From contig CM072806.1 of assembly GCA_037013495.1 (NCBI GenBank), positions 21,217,501-21,281,500 of the forward strand: a stretch of DNA of 64,000 nt. Reading direction: 5' to 3'. The notes below the pieces were generated by a model. It made no database searches. It was not told where the DNA came from and worked only from the letters and a program-made list of their open reading frames with translations. The translations under genes were made by a program, and so were the position numbers. Origin of the DNA: Hippophae tibetana (Eukaryota; Streptophyta; Magnoliopsida; Rosales; Elaeagnaceae). The first letter of the stretch is position 1. Every line of letters starts with the position of its first letter. This document shows, one piece after another, positions 1 through 10,550 of this stretch.

Positions 1-1298
1 GATGTATATGTAAGGATTCTACCATTTAGAAATGAAACATCATTAAAAGATGAGCAATGTACCCTAACTACAAATCTAGTGTTATGTGATTCCTACAAAA
101 TATTTTGACCTTTCTTATTTTTTTCAATTTTTATTATTCATCAAATAACAGTGTCTCTCAACTTCTTCTCACCTCTCAAGTTTGTCTCTACTCGATTTTC
201 AACTCTATCTTTGATTGCCTCTCACCCAATAACCTAGACGAACAACGAATGAGCAATCTCAATAAAGACCTTAATTTTATATCATTTAATTATTTATTTA
301 TTGTAACTACATTACCTTCTATATTTTAATGTTAGAGTTTATATCACATAAATAACAATATGTATGAATTAGATATGAGAATTAGCAAATTTTATCCGAT
401 AAATCATTATTATTTCTTATTATATATTTGTCTTACTTTTAAATATTTCTTCTACTTTATAATTGATATGGATAGTAATATTAGGTAAGTAAAATTTAAA
501 CATTTAAATTTAGAGATTATAATAGAATTTACATTAAAAATATTATAAATTATAATAAAAGAGTTAAAAAAATATTAATAAATAAAATTCGTTACATAAA
601 AAGGGAGAAATTTTTTTGACCTAATCTAAACTAAATAAAAAAAATCTGATTTGGATCGGATTAGCTTTTCACCTTTATTGATTTGGATTGGTATCATTTT
701 TCAAAAACTTATTAAATTAAATTGATTCCAATTTTCCTACTTATATACGCACAACCAAACTATATTGCACGTAAACTTGAAGTTAAGGCTAAGAATTTAG
801 GTTACAATCTAAACTATGAATCCAATATTACACAATATAATTTATTTATAATTATAATTTAATTATTAATTTTTTTATACTTTATAGAGTTTTTTTTATT
901 ATAATTAAAAATAATTTAATTTTTTTAATAATAATAAAGAATATATAAATTTGGTTCAAGAATACATATACAAATACATATAATACATATGCATGCTCAC
1001 ACTTACTTTGAAGAATGTATTATTTTATTATAAGGTAATTAACAAATTTCTTAACTTAAATTGAAATCAAGAGTTTCTACTTTGTGATAGTGGTCTTGTT
1101 TTTGATATGTTGACTCATTTAAAGAGCAAGTTGGAATCCACAAAAACTAACTTCTTTGTAATTGACAAATTTTTATTTCTCTCGTATCATTATATAAATA
1201 ATTAACAATTTTTTATTTTTATTTAATATGATGAAAATATGTTTATGTGAATGGGTGGACAAAAACTACTCCATAAGGTCTCTTAATTTATTTTAAGA

Positions 1299-1359
<61 letters not shown>

Positions 1360-1999
1360 TACTGATGTGAAAAAAATTATATAATTCAAATTTGTAAAAG
1401 ATTTAAAAAAATTATATATTTTTTATGTAAATTAACTAGCATTAAAAAAATAATTTGTTTTGTTAAATGTTGGGTTAAACACTTCCTACTAAAAGTTACT
1501 AAAAATCATAATATTTCAATAATTTCATTGGAGAATGATGAAAATATTTTTCATGATTAACCGAAAGAAATATGGATAAAAATATGTTTCATAAACAATT
1601 AACTAAAAATATCTATATTATTAATCCAATAAAAAAAAAAATTGTAAATTAACAATTTTTTTATACTTTTTTTTGGCTATAGTGTATTGTCAAAAAGAAA
1701 ATAAACTCTTCGTAAAAATGTCAAAAATATATTTTTTGGTAAAAACACTTGATTGTTGTTCAAAAATAATAGAAATGTCACTAATATTTAAATTGTGATA
1801 CTAAAACATAATTTTTTAATCATATAAAATATTTGGGATATCAATGTATTAATCGAGATACTTGTAGGATACTGAGACACATATATATAGAGCTTATTCA
1901 CTTTATTGATGCATTTATTTGTCATATAAATAGCTTTATTTTATGTAATTATGAATAATATTTTCTTAAAATGATAAACACACCACTTATTCATGAATC
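1..1999. other. AT-rich non-coding DNA
   Basis: No gene, RNA or complete mobile element is recognisable here. The DNA is strongly AT-rich with many homopolymer runs, and the short open frames lack any family motif or plausible splice structure. The only clear structure is the long TA tract listed separately. Confidence 0.6.
1302..1355. repeat. (TA)n microsatellite
   Basis: An uninterrupted alternating AT/TA tract of about 54 bp, the longest pure dinucleotide run in the window. Shorter TA runs occur near 12240, 15397, 23414 and 31067. Confidence 0.95.
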
Positions 2000-2060
2000 T
2001 AGAGGTGTCAACGGGGCAAGACAAGGGTAGGAAAACTATCTTCATCACCCCTTTAAATAT
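2000..2060 (+). mobile_element. Isolated hAT-like terminal sequence
   Basis: The stretch starts with TAGAGGTGTCAACGGGGC. Its first 12 bases match one terminal inverted repeat of the hAT-like element in NPC1 intron 5 (its right end read in reverse complement). A matching opposite end was not found in the next few hundred bases, so this is at best a decayed or one-ended copy. The assignment rests on the terminal motif alone. Confidence 0.3.
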
Positions 2061-3686
2061 TTACCAGGTGGGATATAAAATTTTAATTAAATATTTTTAT
2101 TATATAATTAAATATAATAAACTTAAAATTTAAATACAAAATAATAGTTATACTCAAATAATAATTATTTTATATTTTTACATTATATTTTTACTATTAA
2201 AATATCAAAAGATATAATATTTTTTAACAAAACAATTAAATTTAATTATAAACTTATGTAAATATGTAATATATTTTAAAACGAAATATAAGAAAATGGT
2301 ATGGGAGAAAGAATTAAAAAATTTGACACATCACACACAATAATTAATATGTATATAAATTTACTTGTATTTACCTTTCTCCTATGTAAACTTTTGAAGA
2401 GGTCGGTATTTATTAACCAAAAAGAAAAACAAACAAATGAGAATTAGTTAAGTACAGATCATCTAGTTACGTACGTGGTGTGAATGGACTAATTCATTTC
2501 CCGTGAACTTTATTTAATTTGGTGGAATAGAAAGCCAAAGATATATAGAGTCATGGTAGGTAAATGTGAACAAATATGAAAGTGCTTCTTGTGATCAAAC
2601 TACGTGTACATCTACAACATCTTCATTTGGCGTACAATTAATCTTTTATATATAAAGAAAGATGACCAATAATAACGGAGATCGGTAATTATGATTACTC
2701 ATATTTTTTAGATCTTTATTAATTTATTACTACTTTTTTTTTTACCCAAATTTAATAATAATATCATATTTTTTAGATCCTTATTAATTTATTATTACAT
2801 TTTTTTATCCAAATTTAATAATAATATCAATAAATTTGAACCGTTCAAAAGTATTAAAATAATAACAAAAAAATATGGTATAATATGTGTGTGAAAAAAG
2901 TGATTCAAGAAAGTTGCTTATTCCATTTTTCATATTTAGGTTGAGTGCCATGACTAGATGTATTTTAAAAGAAAAATGAGAACTACTCGTAGTGCACACT
3001 GAAAAAGCTATGTCGATGTCGAAGCATAATTACTCTCTCTCTTTTTTCTCTCTCTCTCTCTATGGTACCTTCTTTAGCTGGAATTTTCATCGTACATATT
3101 AGAAATTCTGAAAGTCTGCCTATGCTTTTCTTCATTTCTCTCCGTTTCAAAATAAACAAATATATATTTGACTAGTTTTATTTATAAGCATCGTATTAAA
3201 AAGATTTCACTTTTTAGTTTTATATAACCCATTCCCATGAGTTAACTTTTGACACCTTAAAAAAATATTTTTTTACATTATTAAAAAATAACATATATGT
3301 CCTACATTTTTAAACATGTAAAATATTTTTACGCTATACAAAAGCGTAAAATTCATGTGTATTCATATGGAGGGGATTAAACATAAAACTCCATCTATAA
3401 AAAGTGTAATGCTATCCAATAAAACCAAAGTTATTTAATATATGTTCATTCAACAAGTAAACTAATAAATATACAAACAAATAATTTAGAGCATTTATAA
3501 AATTCTACCATTTAACTTATGTAGTAACAAATATACTATCAAATTTCTTATAAGTGTTGCGACACAATCAAACTTCTTATCACATTTCTCTTATTTATTT
3601 ATTTAAAATTAGATCATCCTTAGCATTTTGGCATTCATTCTGTTAATCCAGATCGTGAGCTAAGGCTTGGAAGAAAAGAGAAAGCA
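2061..3686. other. AT-rich non-coding DNA
   Basis: No coding or RNA feature was recognised. A near-duplicate of about 45 bp, containing TTTTTAGATC and TTATTAATTTATTA, occurs near 2707-2760 and again near 2770-2825. A CT-rich microsatellite lies near 3033-3060. Confidence 0.5.
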
Positions 3687-4138
3687 ATTGTAAGTAGGGA
3701 TGGGCAAAAAAACTGCGGGTTCGGTTATCCGCAGTTATCCGAACCGGCGGTTCGGTTTTTAACCGGTAATTTTCGGGGACGGGGACGGTTTCGGTTAAAA
3801 ACCGAATATGAAATAACGGTTACGGTTCGGTTACGGTTATACTAAAAACCGTAACCGCCCGTACCCGAAATTAATTATATTTAATTAATTAAATTATATA
3901 TTAAATTATAAATAAAAAATTAATTATATATATTTAATAAATTAAATTATATATATATTTCGGTTTTTTTTCGGGGGTTTTTTCATAACCGTCCCGAACC
4001 GTTACCCGCGGGTAAAAAACCGTCCCCGAACCGTAACGGTTTTCGGGCGGTTTCGGTTATAGGTTTTATAATTCGGTTCGGGGACGGTTATATCAAAAAC
4101 CGTCCCCGCCCGTCCCCGTGCCCATTCCTAATTGTAAG
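3687..4138. mobile_element. hAT-type MITE with 8-bp target duplication
   Basis: The element proper is 3695-4130 (436 bp). It starts TAGGGATGGGCA and ends TGCCCATTCCTA, which are inverted repeats with one mismatch. It is flanked on both sides by the same 8 bp, ATTGTAAG (3687-3694 and 4131-4138). An 8-bp duplication with TAGGG-type ends is the signature of the hAT superfamily. The interior is made of repeated CGGTTCGG / CCGTCCCCG-type motifs in both orientations, so the single strand could fold extensively, and it encodes nothing. The centre is AT-only. It is non-autonomous and needs a transposase from elsewhere. The intact duplication and near-perfect ends suggest moderate age. Confidence 0.9.
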
Positions 4139-4329
4139 AACTCTCTCGGAGAAAGATAAAAAAACAAAAAAACTAAGCCCAAACAAAATTGTCACGACTA
4201 GAAATAAACACTTTTCCCAGACCAATCGAGGAAGAGGCCAATGGTTAAGGAACCCAGAACCTTAAGGGAGGGCATTCTCACATTTTAGAAGATCTCCCTT
4301 AAGTGGAGGGTTGACATAGTTAGACCATT

Positions 4330-5002
4330 GCTACAAAGCCTGGGTCAGAAGAAGTTTTGCTAATCACTATAGATTACTTCATAAAATGGATAGAGGCCGA
4401 ACCATTGAAAATGATAAGAAAAGAAGAGGTTATTTGGTTCATATGGAAGAACATTATATGTCATTTCAGCTTTCTTAAGGAAATTGTTACCAATAACAGA
4501 AAACAATTCATTGACCACAACATAAAGAAGTTCACCTAAAGGTTTAATATCAAATTATGCCATTCCACCCTATATTACCCACAAGCAAATGATTAAAAAA
4601 ATCTTCAAGTAAATTGATATTGAATCTACTAAAGAAGAAGTTGGAAGCTTTTAAAGGAAAATGGCTTTAGAAGTTGCGTAAAGTGTTATGGGCAATCAAA
4701 ACTAGCCCTTGAGGAACGACTAATGAAACACTATTCTCTTTGGTCTACGAAATAAAGGTAGTAATCCCCATAGAGGTGAAAGTCCCCACTCTAACGTCAA
4801 GCATTACCAATGAACAAAATACATTAGAAAGAGTAGACGACTTAGTCCTGTCCGAAGAAGGAAATAATCAAATTTTGAGAAAATTAGAGGAGCAAAAAAA
4901 GAGTGTGATAGAGTTATACAACAAAGTCGTGTGCTTCAAATAATTTTCCATTGGAAATTGGGTGTTGAGAAGAGTCTTTCCCAACAAGAAGGAATGGATG
5001 GT
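4330..5002 (+). pseudogene. Ty3/gypsy integrase remnant, 5' part
   Basis: Translation around 4345-4540 gives a recognisable gypsy integrase core, including ITIDYFIKWIEAEPL, a peptide typical of the first catalytic Asp region. The second catalytic region, normally SDNG(R)QF, reads TNNRKQF here, so the catalytic Asp is lost. The frame then breaks several times, but downstream integrase motifs remain visible: a pre-Glu region with PQAND near 4580, then the C-terminal VVIPIEV motif near 4756 and GNWVLRRVFPNKKE just before 5002. The sequence is interrupted there by a solo LTR and resumes at 6750. It is a dead fragment without recognisable reverse transcriptase upstream. Confidence 0.85.
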
Positions 5003-6749
5003 TGTTGTGTGTTTTTGAAACACATAAAAACGTGCGAGCATACACAGTCACAAGTAATAATATTTGATAAGTAAGTTATCGTTCCCACGGAGATTTGTTA
5101 CTACAGTTTGTTGAGTACTAAAATTATATCTCTCTGATTTTATTCAAAACGATTGGTGATTGTAACAAATTTAAGAAAAGAGTTTAATAACAAAATAAAA
5201 GAAATCTAGGATTGCAATTTTTCACCAAATTAATCAACTCAAATCATTTTATTTTCTTTTTATTTATATTTTTTAGTACATTTAATTTGTCAATCGAAAA
5301 CTTCTAATTTTATTCATACATCTCTCCCGAGCTCCGTACAAACACATCTCGTTAAATTAATTCACTATATTCCTATGAGAATTAAATTCACCGAGATTCA
5401 TTACGTTTTAAGTTTTCAAATGGTCACACATACAATTAGGATATATTCCTATCCTTCATCATACATGTCATTCTATTTACGAGCAATATACACAAAAATG
5501 CCTCTTCCAAGTTTATTTATGTGCCACGGATCGTTTTGATAAGATTCGTAAATAATCAAAAAGCATTAAGCACAAAATAGAACGAACAAATCGAACGTCT
5601 TATATACCCAAAACTCCAAAAAAAAAATTAATCTATCATCTTATCTCCTATTTATAGCTAAAAATAATACATCTAAAATATTACATTTTTTATTTTATTT
5701 TTTTATAAAAACGCGTAAAAATTTTGTATCGAAAAATAAAATCACGCGTATCGATTTTCGATATCGAAAATATTAATTAAAATCATGCTTAGCGACAGAG
5801 AGTCGTTCAGCTTTTTTAATTCAAAATGCATGCCACGTGTCAACGTCTGATTCACTGAAAAGAATTAATGCGGACACGTGACAGCATTCCATTGGGTGCG
5901 TGAAATGGGGGCAAGATGGATTGTCACACGGGAGACAACACTACACGCGGGCGTGATCCTGCGCTTTCGCGCTCATCGTAACATACCACGTGGCATAACA
6001 TGATTGGTTTTAAAATAGAGTGGGACACGTGGCATCTTCTGATTAGCTGCAAGGATTAGTGCGGACACGTGGCATCATTTGATTAGCTAAAAATCTAGTT
6101 GCACGCAGAGATCAGCGCACAGGATCAGAGGCGCGCGTAAGTGGGGGACAGCGGCTGGATGCGTCAGACACGTGGGTCCCACTACACGTCGACCTACGCT
6201 TTAGGTGGGCCCCACTCGGGCGCCGAGTCGCGTGAAACAGAATCTGCACCCACGCTAGTTGGTCGGGCGTGATCTAGACGCGCTCATCATAGCTGTTTCT
6301 TCTTTGATCGGACGGTTCACGTGTCGCATGTGCTGTATGGCGCGTGGATTCTTCTAACCTGCGTAGAATATTAAACTTTCTTAATTGCATTTTGACCCAC
6401 AAATTTAATTCAAATTACAATTTCAACTTTCTTTAATTACAGTTTAGCCCTTTTCTAATTTAAATTAAATTTTTAAACTTTTAATAATTAAAATTAAGCC
6501 CGATTTTAATTTAAATTATATTGTCGGCTTTTATAAATTGTAATTAAACACTTTTTTATTCGAAATTATATTTTTGGACACAAAATTGCAATTAAGTACG
6601 TTTTCGATACAAATTATTTAATTTTCATTAAAATATTTAAAAAATAGTAAATACTAATTTATTAAACGAAAATTAACTAAAAACATTAAGAACATAACAA
6701 TTATAATTAAGAAAATAGGTAAAAATAACTATATAAAATACAGTTATCA
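5003..6749. mobile_element. Solo LTR of a Ty3/gypsy element inserted in integrase remnant
   Basis: The unit starts TGTTGTGTG and ends GTTATCA. It is bracketed by ATGGT (4998-5002) and ATGGC (6750-6754), a 4/5 match to a target-site duplication. The older integrase reading frame continues directly across it (…NKKEW before, MAQRLGSN after), so no internal retrotransposon sequence remains: this is a solo LTR produced by LTR-LTR recombination. The start carries an arrangement common in large plant gypsy LTRs, with a tract near 5050-5100 reading GTTATCGTTCCCACGGAG. A GC-rich block at about 5780-6360 contains a cluster of CACGTG motifs. The gypsy LTR at 43680-45273 shares the layout and the GTTATCA/GTCATCA-type end, so the two are probably related families. 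Confidence 0.75.
5834..6323. promoter_or_regulatory. G-box (CACGTG) cluster inside the solo LTR
   Basis: Seven CACGTG hexamers lie at 5834, 5875, 5987, 6026, 6066, 6169 and 6318, most of them in ACACGTGGC-like contexts that match the plant ABRE/G-box consensus bound by bZIP and bHLH factors. Two of them belong to a near-perfect 24 bp direct repeat (6025-6048 and 6065-6088). The surrounding block is GC-rich within otherwise AT-rich DNA. A role in stress- or ABA-responsive LTR transcription is inferred from the motif, not shown. Confidence 0.55.
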
Positions 6750-6960
6750 ATGGCACAAAGGTTAGGATCAAACTAGAAAGGCCCTTACCAATTGGAAGAA
6801 GTGACATAGGGGGAGAATACATATTGAAAAATGCACAATGCATAATTGAGAATATGAGTTAGAATGCTTGCCATCTCAAGGAGTACAAATTTTCATGTAT
6901 TGGCCAATTTTTAGCAAGGATGCAAAACACATATGGTATAAAAAGGTCATATTTAATGAC
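6750..6960 (+). pseudogene. Ty3/gypsy integrase remnant, 3' part
   Basis: This is the continuation of the integrase C-terminus interrupted by the solo LTR. The translation MAQRLGSN-stop-KGPYQLEEVT matches the family pattern LG(P)NW(E)GPY.V.EV, followed by an AWHLKEYKF tail that resembles the usual end of gypsy polyproteins. In-frame stops show it is dead. The tandem repeat array that follows would lie in the 3' untranslated region of this old element. Confidence 0.8.
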
Positions 6961-6984
6961 AGTTGTATGAACCGTAAAAATAAA

Positions 6985-8050
6985 ATTACATGTTGATCAC
7001 TTCAATTAAGAATAAGGTAGAATGCTCGGACATAGACTTTGGTCCTAGGAAGTTGGAATAACTAGCCCTAGTCCAAAGCTAAGTCTTAAAAGAAATTACA
7101 AGTTGAGATCAAGAATTAAGTAGAATGCTTGGGCATAGCCTTTGGTCTTGGGAAGTTAGAATGACTAGCCCTAGTCCAAAGCTAAACCTTAAAAGAAATT
7201 ACTAGCTGATCACGTCGATCAGGAATCATGTAGAAAGATTGGGCAAAACTTTTGGTCTTAGAAAGTTGGAATGACCAGCTCTAGTCAAAAGATATGCCTC
7301 AAAAGAAATTATGAATTGATCACCTTGTTCAACAACAAGGTAGAATGCTTGAGCATTACATTTGGTTCTAGGAAGTTGGAATAACCAACACCATTCCAAA
7401 GCTAAGCCTTAAACAAATTAATGAGTTGATCACCTTAGTTAGGAACTAGGTAGAACACTCGAGCATAGCATTTAGTCCTAGGAAGTTAGAATGACTAGCC
7501 TTAATCCAAAGCTAAGCCTAAAAAAATAACAAATTGATCACCTCGGTCAAGAACTAAGTAGAATGCTCAAGCATAGCCTTTGGTCATAGGAAGTTGGAAC
7601 GATTAGCCCTAATCCAAAACTAATCCTTAAAATAAATTATAAGTTGATCATCACAGTCAAGAACTAAGAAGAATGCATGGGCATAGTCTTTGGTCCTAGG
7701 AAGTTGGGATGACTAGCCCCATTGCAAAGCTAAGCGTCAAACAAAATAACAAACTGACCACCTCGGTTTGGAACTAGGTAGAATGCTCGAGCATGGCTTT
7801 TGGTCCTAGGAAGTTGGAATGACCAACCCCAATCCAAAACTAAGCCTTAAAATAAATTACAAGTTAATCACCACGGTCAGGTACTAAGAAGAACACTTGG
7901 GCATAGTCTTTGGTCCTAGGAAGTTGGAATGACCAATCCCAATCCAAAGCTAATCGTCAAACAAAAGAACGAGCTTATCATCTTGATTAGGAATTAGGTA
8001 GAATGATTGGGCACAACCTTTGGTCCAGGGAAGTTGGAATGACCAAGGAT
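6985..8050 (+). repeat. Tandem array, about 10 copies of a ~110 bp unit
   Basis: A diverged unit contains the landmarks GGTAGAATGCTCGGGCATAG, TTTGGTCCTAGGAAGTTGGA and CCAAAGCTAAGCCTT. The GGAAGTTGG landmark falls near 7048, 7151, 7261, 7371, 7481, 7589, 7699, 7809, 7919 and 8029, a spacing of 103-110 bp. The copies differ by many substitutions, so the array is old. It sits directly downstream of the gypsy integrase end, as do 3'-UTR minisatellites in some plant gypsy elements. Confidence 0.92.
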
Positions 8051-9089
8051 GCATAAAAACTAGATAGTCAAAGTTTGTATTTATAAAAAGCTCGAAGTGC
8101 AAAAATTACTTTTAATAAGCAATAAGTATACTCTCAAGATCAACTCTCAATGAATTATGGTGGTTTAAAAATTAAATTATTTTCTAATATAATTAAGAAA
8201 AAAAGTCCTAATCACTCTAACAAATTATTGGTTGGAAAAACTAAATCACAAAATTAAAAATTAAATTATACTTAAAGAAACCAAATAAATGAAAATAGAT
8301 AAATGAAAGTAAAAAATTAAAGTGATAAAATAAAGCAGTAAAATTAAACTATAGTTAAACCTAGAATGATGGATGTGTATGGGATTTTAGTAAACAAAAC
8401 CCTTAATGGATAAAACAAATTAAGTGATTTAAATATAATCTAGATTTAATGATTTAGTTTCTTTTTAAATAAAACTCCCTATAGTGATGATGAGTTTCCA
8501 ATGATAACCAATTACTCAATTCTTCTTTAAGCGAGTTTTAAATTGATTAATTGGTAAACTATATATATATAAACTAAAATCCTTAATTAATTAATAATTT
8601 TCTTTGATCAGACTTGGAATTAAAAATTGATAGACCTAGTGTAGATATATTCTTTAATTATAAATCAAAATTTGATTTATCTTTAATTTATTACAAATAT
8701 TGATTTATAATTAAAGTTATTTTTCAACCATCTAAATTAATACAAATCAATAAAAATAAAATAAACTCTTATTTATTATGCACAACTAAGCACAAATAAT
8801 GTGTTTGTTGGTTAATTCTAAAATATTTTTTTAATCATAAATCAAGACTTGTTCCATCATGAGTTTATGATTAGAGATATGAAGATTATGAATAAGAAAT
8901 AAAATTAGAACTTTTATTTATATAAAAAACAGAACTGTTCTTCCATTCATTGGAAGATACTAAAATCCCTTATAAAGGTTTATTCAATCATAGTTATTAA
9001 GAAAAAACAATTACACTATGAAAGACATCAGATTGCAAAGAAAAATAAAAGATATAATAATAAAAGTACCTTTCCTTGATAAAAACTGT
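8051..9089. other. Non-coding, probably LTR-derived
   Basis: No gene is visible. The text GCAATAAGTATACTCTCAAGATC near 8120 recurs in similar form near 60900 (CGATAAATATACTCTCAAGATC), suggesting both are pieces of one dispersed LTR family. Boundaries could not be defined. Confidence 0.35.
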
Positions 9090-10309
9090 AAGTCTTGATG
9101 TACTCGTATCTGTGTGTTGGCTTCGCGGGTATAAAACATGGTGTCTTTTTTATTTTATTTAGTAGAACACCTTCCTTTATTAAGATTAGTTACTACTAAT
9201 CAGTAATTTACACGCGCACATAGTTAGGTACACTTTGTATGTAAGCATGTTTACATATTTCATGGGGTTGGTTTTTATAGTGTGTATGCTAGGTAGAGTA
9301 TTGGTTACGTTTTTACTTATGATTTTTGGTGTTTTTAAGTACGAGTATTTATGGGTAGTACTTGGCATTTTTGGAAATGAAGAAATGTAAATTTTTAGCA
9401 CCTTGTCAACAAGCTCGCCATGGACCTTACTACCACTCATGCCACCACTCATGGCATGGTGGTTGGTGAGGTTTGCATTTCGAGCCATATAAATACCTCA
9501 TTATTTTCTCTTCTCTTTACTCGTTGTTTTGAGAGCCAAAACTCTGCCAAAATTCACTCTAAAATTTATATCTATTTTCAAAATTATTTTGAAGAGATTA
9601 TAGTTTAGAGTGGGTTATTTAGTGGTTGTTATAAAATTGTTATCTATATGAGTATATGGTTTGACTATATGTCTCCCGTATGCGATTTAATACTTGTAGT
9701 GAACTATATATCCCATATGGTTGTGAGTTGATATACTTTCAGTTACTAGTTATTGGTTATCAATCACACTACATTGGTTGGTATTGGCTGTGAAGAATAG
9801 TCGAGTTCGAGTATTGAAACAAATAGTTGTAGAAGCAATAATAGACAATTTGGATGAAGATTATAGCTGATAGAGATAATAGTGATTTTACTGTCTATTA
9901 GTGTTGTAACTTTTTTATTGTTTAGTAAATTATTTGCTACTACATGGTTGTATTAATCAACTCGAGAATGTTACCATATAGATATAGTCTCTATATATGT
10001 TTATGTCATTATATCGATTGTTATGTATGATTTGATATTGTGTTAGTATAATTCAAGTTTAAGGTGTGTATGTTTCAACATACTATAAGCTTAAACTTTG
10101 ATTAGAAAGCATTTTTTATTTACTTGTTTTATGTTGGATATATAATATATGTTACTTAAGTCATCCACTTTTGATATTATATTTTTTATGCTTCTACTGT
10201 GTAAACTATTTAAGTGTTCTATTGTTCATTTCTTGTGAGTAAAGTTCGAGTCCTTAAGGAGTTTGTATCTTCTTACTCTGGTAATTTTTCGGGTCGTGGA
10301 CTCTTTCAA
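9090..10309 (+). mobile_element. Decayed 5' LTR of a Ty1/copia element
   Basis: The right boundary is inferred from a primer-binding-site-like stretch at 10310-10323 (TGGGCATTAGAGCG). It resembles the initiator-Met tRNA complement TGGTATCAGAGC with a few changes, and a copia gag start follows about 80 bp later. A TATA-like CATATAAATACC near 9487 would be the LTR promoter, about 0.8 kb upstream of the PBS. The left boundary is not certain and the opposite LTR was not found. Confidence 0.5.
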
Positions 10310-10399
10310 TGGGCATTAGAGCGAGTGCACCTTTTTACGCTTAATCACTTTAGTGTTTATTATGTTAACTCACTTTATTACACATACATATTCTCTTTG

Positions 10400-10550
10400 A
10401 TGGAGTCAAGAGAAGGAAGTAATGTAGTTAGACCTCCAATTTTCAATAGGTTAAATTATACCTATTGGAATTCAAAAATAAGGGCCTTCTTGTGGTCCCT
10501 ATAAGATCGTGTATGGTTCCTTGTTAAGAATGGTTGAGCGTACCCAACAA
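10400..10550 (+). pseudogene. Copia gag N-terminal fragment
   Basis: The translation from 10400 starts MESREGSNVVRPPIFNRLNY and continues with a YWNSKIRAFLWSL motif. This is the characteristic DUF4219-type opening of plant copia gag proteins: a short acidic start, RPP-(I/L)F-(N/D)G-NY, then YW. An in-frame stop interrupts it at about 10502 and recognisable similarity ends by about 10550. It lies 77 bp downstream of the PBS-like site, as expected for a copia leader. No protease, integrase or reverse transcriptase follows, so the element is deleted or rearranged. Confidence 0.75.

Noticed and set aside
6985..8050. CRISPR-like regular spacing
   Set aside because: The whole ~110 bp unit is repeated, with no short repeats separated by unique spacers, and this is a plant nuclear context.
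9413..9470. Palindromic ATGCCACCACTCATGGCATGG stretch
   Set aside because: The inverted match is short and imperfect. It lies in a decayed LTR and no regulatory role can be supported.
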